A DNA stretch of 64,000 nucleotides from Pseudo-nitzschia pungens (lineage: Eukaryota; Bacillariophyta; Bacillariophyceae; Bacillariales; Bacillariaceae), in the NCBI GenBank assembly GCA_037355855.1, contig CM074764.1:1116001-1180000 (forward strand). Direction: 5' to 3'. Below, piece by piece: positions 51,935 through 61,892 of this stretch; position 1 is the stretch's first letter, and the number at the start of each line of letters is the position of its first letter. The notes under the pieces were generated by a model, which was given only the letters and a program-made list of their open reading frames with translations, had not been told where the DNA came from and ran no database searches. Position numbers and translations under genes: made by a program.

Positions 51935-53374
51935 CTATCGACTTTTGGTTCTGTCCAGCGCCTCGCAATGGTCCAAAAACGCCACCACGTGGGCCTTGGT
52001 CGCTGCGAGGGTCTTGTTCTTGGTCTTGCTTCCGTGCGCGGGTACCAAGAGGCTGTGGTCGCCCCTCGGGATCTCGATCAGCTCGACGATCGGTGGTGAC
52101 GAAAACCCACCACCACCACCATCTTCTGTCGATGATCCCGCCCCTCGCCGGTTCCTGTTGATGCCCTCCACAAATTCCCGGACGCTGCCGATGGGAACCA
52201 CCGGATCGTTTCGACCGGTCAGGACCCACACCGCGTGCGCTTGCGCTTGCGGCCGGTCGTGGCCTTCCGCAGCCGGGTGGTGCGGACTCGGGTTCGGATT
52301 CGGGTTCAGTTTGAGCGATCCCTCCCGTACGTCCGACGGGATCCTCTCGCTCACCACATCGAGGAGCAGCTTGGAGGTTCCCAGCGGCCAGGGACCGGCA
52401 AAGTTGCGGGTCGTCCTTCCCGGCGGGCAGTCATAGTGGGAGGGATCCTCGGTGGGCGTCACCCCGGAGACGCCCACGGAAGGACACCACCGCGCGAGGA
52501 CCGACAGAGCGGCCACCAGCGGCGGTGGGGGCACCGCGGAGGCATCGATGCCCACCGCCGGGGACAGCAGGAGAGTTCCCACAAACTCAAACAAGCCCGA
52601 ATCGAACTCGGATTCGGATTCGTATCCGGGCCTGGGAGTGCGCCCCAGGAGTTTCTCGCTGGCGTAGGCCGCCAGGGCACCTCCCATCGAGGCTCCGGCC
52701 AGGACGAATCGCGTTTTCGGGATCGTTGCTCCTGCTTCTCCCTCCGTGGTTGTTGCGTTCGCGGTTCGTTTCTGCATCCGATCCACGGCCAGGGCGTGGT
52801 CGCAAAAGGACGTTACCTGATCCACGTACCGTTCCCAGTGGCCGGGCAGCAAGACTCCCCTCCCGTTCGGACCATCCGACAATCCGTGGCCCTCCGGTTC
52901 CAATACCGCCAGCCTCCAGCGCCGGGACCGACAAATTCGCGCCAGGTTCTGGACCGTCCAGGTCTCGGCCGATTCGCAGACCCCGGGAACGAAACAGACC
53001 ATCCTCGGCCAGGACACATCTCCAAAGAATTCGACGTTCAGCTTGGTGCCGGTGGAAGATGTCACGCAGGAACGCAGCCGTGCGAGGTACCGGTGGGAAT
53101 CGGAGGGAGCCGGATTCCGAGCAAAGGCGAGGGGACACCGCGCCTCGGACCGGACCCAGTCCTCGTCGGCATCCTCCTCGCTGTCTCCCGTTTCGTTTCG
53201 GCTCTCGTTTTCGTTGTCACCCACATCCTCATCCCTCTGAATTGGTTGCCGTGTCGCAAACGCCAAATCCGTAAAAATCAGTTGTGGTAGACGGGGATTG
53301 TCGTCCTCACCTACCGTGGTTGGATCGTCCGACATGGTCGCACGATGCAAGGGTCGAAGCAATGATAATGACAA
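51935..53374 (-). CDS. Alpha/beta hydrolase, lysophospholipase/monoacylglycerol-lipase-like
   Basis: 479 residues from the first ATG; a start at 53335 (MSDDPTTVGE) is equally possible. After an acidic N-terminal region, the hydrolase fold shows VCFVPGVCESAETWTVQNL (oxyanion region), LAVLEPEGHGLSDGPNGRG, the nucleophile elbow LAGASMGGALAAY (Ser about residue 228), LLLSPAVGIDASAVPPP, Asp in VLTGRNDPVVP (about 390) and His in IPRGDHSLLVP (about 438). The DGHGLSDG-like and GxSMGG pattern is that of serine hydrolases acting on lipid esters; substrate not readable. No signal peptide. Pro/Asn repeats (NPNPNPSPHHP) sit in the cap region. Confidence 0.85.
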   Translation of the reverse strand: MSLSLLRPLHRATMSDDPTTVGEDDNPRLPQLIFTDLAFATRQPIQRDEDVGDNENESRNETGDSEEDADEDWVRSEARCPLAFARNPAPSDSHRYLARLRSCVTSSTGTKLNVEFFGDVSWPRMVCFVPGVCESAETWTVQNLARICRSRRWRLAVLEPEGHGLSDGPNGRGVLLPGHWERYVDQVTSFCDHALAVDRMQKRTANATTTEGEAGATIPKTRFVLAGASMGGALAAYASEKLLGRTPRPGYESESEFDSGLFEFVGTLLLSPAVGIDASAVPPPPLVAALSVLARWCPSVGVSGVTPTEDPSHYDCPPGRTTRNFAGPWPLGTSKLLLDVVSERIPSDVREGSLKLNPNPNPSPHHPAAEGHDRPQAQAHAVWVLTGRNDPVVPIGSVREFVEGINRNRRGAGSSTEDGGGGGFSSPPIVELIEIPRGDHSLLVPAHGSKTKNKTLAATKAHVVAFLDHCEALDRTKSR

Positions 53375-54549
53375 GGACAGATACGAGACACAAGACTATT
53401 CAATCCGATACGGTAAGGTACAACATGTGACAACTTGTGATCTTCCTTTCCACGGAGTACCGTAGTCTTAGTCGACAGATTATTCCTTCTACTATTTTTT
53501 GCGACTCTCCCGGTCAACCAAAGCATTACAAAGTACGTAGTACGAAGTATCTTCTAAGAGTAAGATTAACTTACGGGTGCAGTAACCTTTAAGTTACTGT
53601 TGATTACAGTAAGGCTTACCATGCGATACATATCTCAATCAAGTCAATCAATCACGAACGAGACACCTTCCGTGAATGATATTGAATGAAAAGTTTAGAA
53701 GTCCGAATTACAGTAATCACTTCGTAGGACGTAAGATTACGTGAGTTACGTAGTACTTCGTACTTCGTATTGAATAACCTTACCGTACGAGCACTCACTG
53801 ACTCACGACTCACTCACATTCTCAAGGGAACACGAAAAAGTTTACAATACGCACGGTAAGGTTTACCTACCGGTACGGTAAGGTTTAATGAATCTACGAA
53901 CTGGCTGGTGCCGCCAAGGTCCGCAGTTGCTGGTGAATGGAGTCCAAACCAGTCGTATCGGATGACTTTCCAACCAACTATGCAGCTTGTGGAGGACATG
54001 GCCCATCTGGGTTTGTTCGGCAATCCAAATCTTGGGGAGAACTACTAAAAAAAACAGGTATGGAAAGATCCAGTGTCCATATTCCTTCATAGGATCCAAA
54101 ATTTCCTTGTACTATCGAGTTATCACATGCGTCGCACGCACAAACGCCGCGCACAGTTACACACGGAGAAGTGGTGCTCTTGGTCATCTGTTTAAGCTCG
54201 TCAGGACGGATTCGAATACTTTACTGCTATTGCTGTAAGGTATTGGTCACATCATAGCTTCTTTGCACATCAAATCAGTAGTCCAGACGAGAGCACACCA
54301 GAATCCATACCAAACAAAAAAATCTTGGGTGAAATCGGCCTCAAGTTGCAACTGAACGTTTTTGCTTGTTATTCTGGCGTTTCGGGTCGTTTCCGTTTGT
54401 TTTGGAATTCCAATCCATCGCCGGTGCCGTTGCTCAGAGTGAGTCGTCTCGGCTTTGCCTCGTGTCATCTTGTTGCCTCTGGTGGTCGGTTCGAATTGCA
54501 ACGCGTGCCATCGATTGCATTGGATGATCCGTGCTGCGTGTTCGGCGTG
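53375..54549. other. 5' flank of the hydrolase gene, motif-rich
   Basis: Motif words lie at 53558-53620, 53700-53745, 53775-53790 and 53855-53890. No gene is supported; the last 300 bp are the 3' flank of the next minus-strand gene. Confidence 0.45.
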
Positions 54550-56313
54550 CTACCTCCCTGCGAAGGAAGGTCCGGTGGCACACAGAAAACCCCAAGCAAA
54601 TCCCTGCCGCAGCGCCTCGAGTCTCGCGTCCATCGCGTCCGCGTTTTTGGAAGCTCGCAGCGATGGGCGTGCTTCGTTCTGGTGGTGATGGCTGTAGAGG
54701 CCGTGGCCGTGACCGTGGATGTGGCTATCGCTCTCATCGTCCCCCATCCAGGAGGCAATCCCCAGCGAGTATCCGCCGCGGCGGCGTCGAGCCCCTCCCA
54801 CCGCTGTCACTACCGTCGTGTGCCGCTCGACGACCACTCCCTGGTTTGCTGCTGTTGCCGTTGCCATTGATGTTGATTTTGCTGTTGTTGTCGTGGCTGC
54901 TGCTGTTCCGCTACCACTGTACCCGAGATGGTACTCCTCGGGTTCTTCCTCCCTCCCGCGAACATCCGCCGCCCGAACGGCGAGATCCCGGCATCGTGTT
55001 TGCAGCGCCGCACCGAGGGTCTTCCCGCGATCTCCTCCCGCTGCCATCGCTGCTGCCAGCAAAACCATCCGCAACCGCCGCGACGGCAGGAGGGGACCGA
55101 CCATCGTTCCCGCCGCGGCTCCGAGGGCAAATGCGGACCGGGGGGTCCACAGCCCCCTCCGCCGATACGTGCCGGCCAATCCCCGCGCGAATGCGCCGCA
55201 ATCGCGCAACGAGAACTCGGTCCTCCACCACTTGCCGCTGCGGACGCCCTTCCGCCACAACGCGTCGTCGGAAGCGGAATCCAATCGTTGTCGTGCCTCG
55301 GCCCAGAGATCGGTCAGGAGTGCCCTCCACCCCTCGGCGTTCCTGGCCAGGGCCGGGAGGACCGCGGAGGTCCAGGCCGCTGCCAGATCGGCCGCCGTGC
55401 GGGAGGCTCGCTCGCGGACCTTGCCGAGGACCCCGGTCCGGTCCAGGGCCTCCGCCAGCAGCAGGACCGCCAGCGTCCGTCGGAACAGAACCGCGGCCAG
55501 GAGGCCGGGACTTCCCGCTCCGGCAATCGCAATCGCACCAGCGATTTGCGACGACGTCCCGAAGGCTCCGGCGGATTCGGACCGGGAGGACACCGCGTAG
55601 GACTCGGCCATCGCCGCGGAGTTGGCGAGGCGTGCGGCGAGTTCCAACCCCTGGAGCCGTGCGAGCGTGCTTTCGCACAGGGATCGGACGCCGACCAGAA
55701 TCGCGGGGAGGTTGAGCGTTGTGATCCGGACCGTGATGGTCTGCGGCAGGCAGTAGGAGAGAAACAGGGGAGGCGGTTCCCCGTTGCTGCTGCTTCTGCT
55801 TATACTGGTGGTGCTGTTGTTGCTACTATTGTTCTTGTTCTTGCTGCTGCTTTTGGATGGTGGTCCACCGCCGCGCAGTTGTGCCAAACAAGCGTTGGAG
55901 TCAGAGCGGAGCGCCAAACGGATCGTTCTGTTGCGCTTGTTATCATTTCGTCTGCCCCTGCTTTCGACCCATCCGGCACGGTGATGATTGTGGATGCCAA
56001 CTATTTCCTCGCTCTGGTTGGGATGAATCGCTCCAAGATTCACCCCACGGGCAGCGACCACCCATTGCACGTGGAGTGCAACCACCAGTAAAATCACCAG
56101 CCTCGAAGGAGCAACAGAGTTTCGGATTCCTCCTCTTCGCTGTTGTGGTTGTGGTTTTGGTTGTGATCGATGCTGATGCTGTCGTGTCCAGGATCGAAGA
56201 GGGGGGAGGAGGCATCTCTTTCTTCGGATCATTGTCTCTCGATTTTGGTGTCGTTCGTGATCCTTCTGGTTGACGCGTGTTGATTGCGAAGGGTGTTCGT
56301 TATTTTCATCCAC
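54550..56313 (-). CDS. Unknown Ala/Arg-rich membrane-associated protein
   Basis: 587 residues, not recognised. Met28 (56232) is an alternative start. Around residues 70-90 a hydrophobic segment (LVILLVVALHVQWVVAARG) acts as signal or anchor. A Ser/Asn-rich linker follows, then an Ala-rich helical region with amphipathic and hydrophobic helices (AGAIAIAGAGSPGLLAAVLF, TLAVLLLAEALDRTGVLGKV, ALGAAAGTMVGPLLPSRRLR). The end is His/Gly-rich (HIHGHGHGLYSHHH) and the final helix reads LEALRQGFAWGFLCATGP. High third-position GC supports coding. Could be a plastid-envelope or ER protein, by composition only. Confidence 0.65.
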   Translation of the reverse strand: MDENNEHPSQSTRVNQKDHERHQNRETMIRRKRCLLPPLRSWTRQHQHRSQPKPQPQQRRGGIRNSVAPSRLVILLVVALHVQWVVAARGVNLGAIHPNQSEEIVGIHNHHRAGWVESRGRRNDNKRNRTIRLALRSDSNACLAQLRGGGPPSKSSSKNKNNSSNNSTTSISRSSSNGEPPPLFLSYCLPQTITVRITTLNLPAILVGVRSLCESTLARLQGLELAARLANSAAMAESYAVSSRSESAGAFGTSSQIAGAIAIAGAGSPGLLAAVLFRRTLAVLLLAEALDRTGVLGKVRERASRTAADLAAAWTSAVLPALARNAEGWRALLTDLWAEARQRLDSASDDALWRKGVRSGKWWRTEFSLRDCGAFARGLAGTYRRRGLWTPRSAFALGAAAGTMVGPLLPSRRLRMVLLAAAMAAGGDRGKTLGAALQTRCRDLAVRAADVRGREEEPEEYHLGYSGSGTAAATTTTAKSTSMATATAANQGVVVERHTTVVTAVGGARRRRGGYSLGIASWMGDDESDSHIHGHGHGLYSHHHQNEARPSLRASKNADAMDARLEALRQGFAWGFLCATGPSFAGR

Positions 56314-57538
56314 GCGCGATACCGTATCGAATCATAGCGTTCGTACTTGTTCCGACGACACCTATGTAGGTCTTTTTCCTCTTCGATATGTTCCGATTCT
56401 CGTTGTGTGCAGAGTGAATCGCGGAACGATAGTTTTAGTTAGAACCTTTGCGCATGCTCAGTTAGAACAATAGAAAACCTCCTTTGGGCTTCGGGTATTG
56501 GAACTCGTGTTCGTTCTGTGCGTTACAGGTACTTGTTGCAACTACTACTGCGAAGTTTCTGGTTCCAAATCCATACCTTTCTCAGTGTCTCATCAGCTCT
56601 GATGATTCAATGATCATCGTCGACCGTAGAACAAACGCGTCTGCGGACGATAAGATTACGTTAAAGGATACATGCATTAAGGTTACTCGTACCTGTACCA
56701 GTAAGGTTACAGGTTACCGGTACATCATGCCGAAGATCTTATTTGCCACCTATCTTGACCATCGGTGGACATGCATGTGGCTCATACTACGATACGTACG
56801 TACGTAAACGACGATCCGTTCGTCATCCGTTTTCTTATCAAAAGAACAACGGTGAGAAGCAAAAAGGCTTGTGAAAAACAATCCTCGGACCTAAGGTTAC
56901 CGGTAGTAATATCGACTACAGGTAAGGCTTAATTACAGGTATCTTACGTAACGGTAACTATCACGGAAGTACCGAAGTACAAGTAGAAAAATACCGTCAC
57001 AATTCTACTGAACGCAATCGTAGTTTTCTTCTAGATAGCACCGTTTGAATCCAGCCCAAAATTGGTTGGTCAAAATTTTCAAAATCTGAAGAATTTGTTA
57101 ACGACTACGCTACGTGTAAGTGTTAGGTCAACGAGTATCACCCGGTATGAGTATGATAGAAAACTTCACATAACATTCTATTAATTTGTTTTTGGCGCCC
57201 AAAAACTGTCTCTACACGTACATTAGGAACAGCGAAATTTCCGATAGATTTCTCAGCCAAAGCTGTTGACCCTAATTGGAGCAACGTGTTCCGTCTGATC
57301 GTCACGCAGGCGATTGATTCGATATTTTAAGCCTATGGAGATTAAATGACTTACTTGTAAGATACATCACGTACTATCATCGAAGAACCCCCGGCACACA
57401 AAATTTCATGCGAACGGAAAACGGCAGAGGCCTACATTCAAACCGACAAAATCGATGTGGGCATCCATCGCGTTCGTCTAAATCTCATCTCCTCACAGTA
57501 TTGAAAGTCGTTTCACCGAAGAGCAACCACCAGGCGCC
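56314..57538. other. Divergent intergenic region
   Basis: Motif words occur at 56655-56720 (GATAAGATTACG, TTAAGGTTACTCG, AGTAAGGTTACAGG), 56893-56905, 56930-56960. The last 400 bp before the protease start lack them. No gene seen. Confidence 0.5.
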
Positions 57539-58540
57539 ATGGCAACCTTTCCCAATCCATTGCTCCTGGCCGTTCTGGTAGCAGCAGCAACGAACATCTT
57601 CCCTCGATTTGTATCGGCCTCTCCAGAAAAAGGGTCTTCCATCGTGCAGGGGGTCCGGTCGGAACCAGGGCATTTTCCCTACTTTGTCGACCTCAAGGGT
57701 TGTGGTGGCACTCTCATTGCGCCCGATATTGTTCTCACCGCCGCGCACTGCGAGCCCCTATCGAATGGTAAGATCCACGTAGGAGGATACGAAAGGGATG
57801 TCGTGACCGAAGGCGTCGAGGTACGGAAATGCAAGAAATGGGTGAACCATCCCCAATACGACGATTGGTCGATTTCTTATGATGCCGCCCTGTGCAAGCT
57901 GAACAAGCCGGTGATCATCGATGAATCCTTCGTGAGATTGGAACTCAACCAGGACGAGTCCTTTCCGCCTCCCGGGACAAGCGTGGTTGCCATTGGCATG
58001 GGCGGCATTAGCTCGGGCTTGTCCAACCTTGGACAATCGTTTGATGACTATCTCCAAAACGCCACCATTGTTACCGTCAGTACCGAACATTGCGTGGAAG
58101 GCTGGGATGGCGCTATTGAAGAAATGGGCATGGAAATGGAAGCGGTCCTCTGCACCGAGACCACGGACGGGAGCGACACTTGCTTCGGCGATTCGGGCGG
58201 ACCTTTGGTGAGTCGGACCTACAGCGAGGAAGAGAATCGGTTTGTGGACATTTATGTCGGAACCACTTCCTTTGGGCCCCCGTATTGCGCCGATCCCACG
58301 AGCGGCTCGGGATTTGCTCGCACGAGCACCATCTACGAATGGGTCAAGTCCACCATGTGCAACGATTTGAACAGTGTTGCTGCCTTTTGCAACACGGAGG
58401 CTCCCTCGGAGGTTCCAACAGAGGCTCCCTCGAAGGCTCCCTCTGGCGCTCCATCGATGGCTCCGATGAGGACCAAGGCTCCTAAAAAGACCAAGTCTCC
58501 AAAAAAGACCAAGTCTCCAAAAAAGACCAAGTCTCCGTAA
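57539..58540 (+). CDS. Secreted trypsin-like serine protease with Lys/Ser/Pro-rich tail
   Basis: An S1-family endopeptidase of 333 residues. Signal peptide about 1-27 (PLLLAVLVAAATNIFPRFVSA). The activation site reads IVQG, where IVGG is usual. Catalytic His is in LTAAHC, Asp in YDAALCKL and Ser in CFGDSGGPLVS; six or more cysteines could pair as in trypsins. After the last helix (TSTIYEWVKSTMCNDL) come Pro-rich APSEVPTEAPSKAPSGAPS repeats and three KKTKSP repeats, ending at TAA. Intact copy of the architecture seen in the broken gene at 24175. The tail-like sequence continues past the stop in another frame (58566-58640: KQTKCPKKKNKAPKRPP), suggesting a once longer tail. Confidence 0.92.
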   Translation: MATFPNPLLLAVLVAAATNIFPRFVSASPEKGSSIVQGVRSEPGHFPYFVDLKGCGGTLIAPDIVLTAAHCEPLSNGKIHVGGYERDVVTEGVEVRKCKKWVNHPQYDDWSISYDAALCKLNKPVIIDESFVRLELNQDESFPPPGTSVVAIGMGGISSGLSNLGQSFDDYLQNATIVTVSTEHCVEGWDGAIEEMGMEMEAVLCTETTDGSDTCFGDSGGPLVSRTYSEEENRFVDIYVGTTSFGPPYCADPTSGSGFARTSTIYEWVKSTMCNDLNSVAAFCNTEAPSEVPTEAPSKAPSGAPSMAPMRTKAPKKTKSPKKTKSPKKTKSP

Positions 58541-59009
58541 ACAGACAACCCATTAGTCCCAAAAATGTCCAAGTTCTGCCTCAAGCAGACCAAGTGTCCC
58601 AAAAAAAAAAACAAGGCTCCCAAAAGACCACCAAACCGTCAAAAAATTGAAACGAGCACCCCTGAGCCAGTAGTTGCTGTTCGTTGCACACAGCTTTGGT
58701 GAGCACACACCACCACCAGCGACAGAGGAGATTGCAATGGGGGGAGGGCAATGGGGTTGATGGAGGCGAAACTACCACTCCTACGTCTAATAACTGATTT
58801 TCGACCATTTTGACCCGTTTCGACCACCCCCCTCTTTTTTTTTAGATGTTTTTAGCTCCAATATTTTTATTATTTGGAGCGAAAGCGCCTTTCTTAAGCT
58901 CGAATTATTATTTTTTGGCTCCAAAAATTAATTTTTTGCTCCAAACTCTAATATTTGGGTCGAAAAATTAAGAGCCGGGGTCGAAATTCGTTATTGAACC
59001 ACCATTAGG
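58541..59009. other. 3' flank of the protease gene
   Basis: Contains decayed tail-like sequence up to 58640, then AT-rich sequence with TATTT/TTTGG runs. A single TTAGGGTTAAGGGTT (59005-59019) marks the start of the satellite zone. Confidence 0.5.
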
Positions 59010-59835
59010 GTTAAGGGTTATAACGCTGTAGCGCTGTATCCCTGTAGCGCTGTAACGCTGTAGCGCTGTATCCCCTTTATCGCTGTAGCGCTGTAGCGCA
59101 GTGCTAACTCCAAAGATACTAGGGTTGTCGCGTACGATTTGTACCAGTTGTACATACCCCGGGTATAGCATCCGCACTAATACAGTGTAGCTGAGTGCTA
59201 CAAGGTTAGGGTTGCTAATGATAGTACGAAATATTAGATATGTTAACCTACCATGCTACCATGCTAAGATACTATGCTACCGCAGGGGTCGGGTCACTGG
59301 TGTACAATATGTACTATGACCGGACGCCTGACCCAGACAGTTACCCAACGCGCTAGCACACCTTCGTTATTACTAAATAACGGGAGCTACCCTACTACGC
59401 TACTCCGTACGCTACCCGTATAATACAGTACTGGAGCTACAGAGCTCTATTATCGATACAGAGCTGAGCTGCGCTGATCCCCTGTAGCGCTGTATCCCCT
59501 GTAGCGCTGTAGCGCTGTATCGAGCTACGCTACGCTACTCCGCACACACTACGCTACCCGTAGAATACAGTACTGGAGCTACAGAGCTCTGTTATTTTAC
59601 GAGTTAGCGGAGCGCTGTCACGATACCGTAGTACGATACAGAGCTGAGCTGCGCTCATCCCCTGTAGCGCTGTATCCCCTGTAACGCTGTATCCCCTGTA
59701 GCGCTGTATCCCCTGTAGCGCTGCTGTATCCCCTGCAGCGCTGTATCGCTGTATCCCTCCTGTATCCCTTCAGCGCTGTAGCGCTGTATCCCCTGCAGCG
59801 CTGTATCCCCTGTAGCGCTGTAGCAGCAACGCGTC
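59010..59835 (+). repeat. GTAGCGCTGTATCCCCT satellite
   Basis: Many copies of an 8-17 bp unit (GTAGCGCTGTA with or without TCCCCT), in two blocks (59020-59100 and 59460-59830). Between them lies a partly duplicated 150-bp segment (about 59395-59460 and 59522-59600 share GCTACCCGTA-AATACAGTACTGG). Unit contains the palindrome AGCGCT. Confidence 0.85.
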
Positions 59836-60068
59836 GATAATACAGGGGGGGGGGGGCAGCAAGCAGCAAGCAGCAGCAACGCGTCGATAATACAGGGGGG
59901 GGGGACAGCAAGCAGCAAGCAGCAGCAACGCGTCGATAATATAGGGGGGGGACTGCAAGCAGCAAGCAGCAGCAACGCGTCGATAATACAGGGGGGGGGG
60001 GCAGCAAGCAGCAAGCAGCAGCAACGCGTCGATAATACAGGGGGGGGACTGCAAGCAGCAACGCACTA
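59836..60068 (+). repeat. Tandem repeat with poly-G runs (about 50 bp unit, 5 copies)
   Basis: Unit: GCAACGCGTCGATAATA(C/T)A, then 7-11 G, then (CAGCAAG)n. Five copies with variable G-run length. The three reverse-frame ORFs over it are repeat artefacts. Confidence 0.93.
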
Positions 60069-60416
60069 TATTAAATCACTGTATTTTGCTCTTGCAATTC
60101 GTTGTTGAACCACCATTAGGGTTAAGGGTTGTAGCGCTGTACGTCTAATCGGCTCATTATTTATTTGGTATCTTTTACGTCATTATGACAATATGGGAAA
60201 CGAGCCGACGACACCCACCGGATTTGCGAATCACTGTATTAAATCACTGTATTTTGCTCTTGCAATTCGTTGTTGAACCACCATTAGGGGTAAGGGTTGT
60301 AGCGCTGTACGTCTAATCGGCTCATTATTTATTTGGTATCTTTTACGTCATTATGACAATATGGGAAACGAGCCGACGACACCCACCGGTTTTGCAAATC
60401 ACTGTATTAAATCACT
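60069..60416 (+). repeat. Direct repeat of about 166 bp, two copies
   Basis: From TATTAAATCACTGTATTTTG to CGACGACACCCACCGG, copies at about 60069 and 60235. Each carries CCATTAGGGTTAAGGGTT or CCATTAGGGGTAAGGGTT and a GTAGCGCTGTA unit. It is the site in which the hAT-like element sits. Confidence 0.9.
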
Positions 60417-60424
60417 GTATTTTG
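60417..60424 (+). repeat. 8-bp target-site duplication, left copy (GTATTTTG)
   Basis: Identical to 63139-63146 on the other side of the element. Joining the flanks restores the satellite sequence ACTGTATTTTGCTCTCGCAA. Confidence 0.9.
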
Positions 60425-60598
60425 TAGCGATTGGGCACGCAGCGAAATAACGTAACGAAATTTCGCTTTCGTTACGCAGATTCTTACGTTTTGCACCTAT
60501 GTGCGAAATTTTGCACCTTTTGCACTTTTGCACATTAAAACGGACGACAGACAGACACCAGACGTTTCAGTTAATCCACAGAATGGCAACTTATCCTG

Positions 60599-61138
60599 AT
60601 ATCTGAGTGAATCTGGTTCATATTTGTAGGATTCCAGTGTGAATATTACTCAATATATGCATGGGCTAGAGTATTGAAAAAGAAGTATTCAAAAATCATT
60701 GATAGTTTAGATGTCAGCACCGATTAATGAACATTTGGTCCAGTACTGGAGAATGCGCTAGAAAATTCCACCAAATCATATATCTGAGTGAATCTGGTTC
60801 ATATTTGTAGGATTCCAGTGTGAATATTACTCAATATATGCATGGGCTAGAGTATTGAAAAAGAAGTATTCAAAAATCATTGATAGTTTAGATGTCAACA
60901 CCGATTAATGAACATTTGGTCCAGTACTGGAGAATGCGCTAGAAAATTCCACCAAATCATATATCTGAGTGAATCTGGTTCATATTTGTAGGATTCCAGT
61001 GTGAATATTACTCAATATATGCATGGGCTAGAGTATTGAAAAAGAAGTATTCAAAAATCATTGATAGTTTAGATGTCAACACCGATTAATGAACATTTGG
61101 TCCAGTACTGGAGAATGCGCTAGAAAATTCCACCAAAT
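60599..61138 (+). repeat. 181-bp tandem repeat, 3 copies
   Basis: ATCTGAGTGAATCTGGTTCA starts at 60601, 60782 and 60963. The copies are nearly identical (AGCACC against AACACC is one difference), indicating recent amplification. Confidence 0.95.
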
Positions 61139-61274
61139 TTTATGTCGCGCACGTGGTTCTGGTTCCATTCCATGCGTGCTTTTTTTTGGGATCTCAAGAA
61201 CACAAGAACAATTTGGACACGTGAAGTTGTGGTGGACAGTTCACTTCAATTATCACAATCAATTTTCTGCCCAA

Positions 61275-61890
61275 CCTGAGCCTCTTCTGCACCCTTACAA
61301 GACAAACCGAGCTAGGGGAAGTCAGTATAGGTACTGAATCGAACGCCCACCAATTTCTATCTCATCGCAGTGGGCGGTTGCGAAGTAACAAGTCGCCACA
61401 CTGGATTGGTCCGTCGCCACCAAAATAATAGCGAAACAAGGATCCCAGGTCGCCGCCTCCCTGAGCCTCTTCTGCACCCTTACAAGACAAACCGAGCTAG
61501 GGGAAGTCAGTATAGGTACTGAATCGAACGCCTGCCAATTTCTATCTCATCGCAGTGAGCGGTTGCGAAGTAACAAGTCGCCACACTGGATTGGACGTGT
61601 ACAGGAATACTTGCAAAATGCCGCATCCAACTGTTCGCCATTCGCTGCATCTTCTGCACCCTTACAAGACAAACCGAGCTAGGGGAAGCCAGTATACGTA
61701 CTGAATCGAACGCCTGCCAATTTCTATCTCATCGCAGTGGGTGGTTGTGGAGTAACGAGTCGCCACACTGAATTGGACGTGTACAGGAATAATAGTAAAA
61801 AGCGACATCCAACCATTCGCTTTTCGCCGCCTCTTCTGAAGTGTTTCAGCACAAACCGAGCTAGGGGAAGCCAGTATACGTACTGAATCT
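61275..61890 (+). repeat. 182-185 bp tandem repeat, about 4 diverged copies
   Basis: CTTCTGCACCCTTACAAGAC and ACCGAGCTAGGGGAAG recur with starts near 61283, 61468, 61651 and 61833. The fourth copy is truncated and runs straight into the 187-bp array. Confidence 0.9.
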
Positions 61891-61892
61891 GT

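Noticed and set aside
52235..53290. 351-aa ORF opposite the alpha/beta hydrolase
   Set aside because: Antisense shadow with no family motifs.
54531..56091. Plus-strand ORFs of 394 and 387 aa opposite the gene at 54550-56313
   Set aside because: Arg/Pro/Gly-rich translations typical of antisense to GC-rich coding sequence; no domains.
59618..60066. Leu/Cys/Pro-rich minus-strand ORFs of 98-147 aa
   Set aside because: They arise from CTGCTTGCTGC and poly-C units of the satellite.
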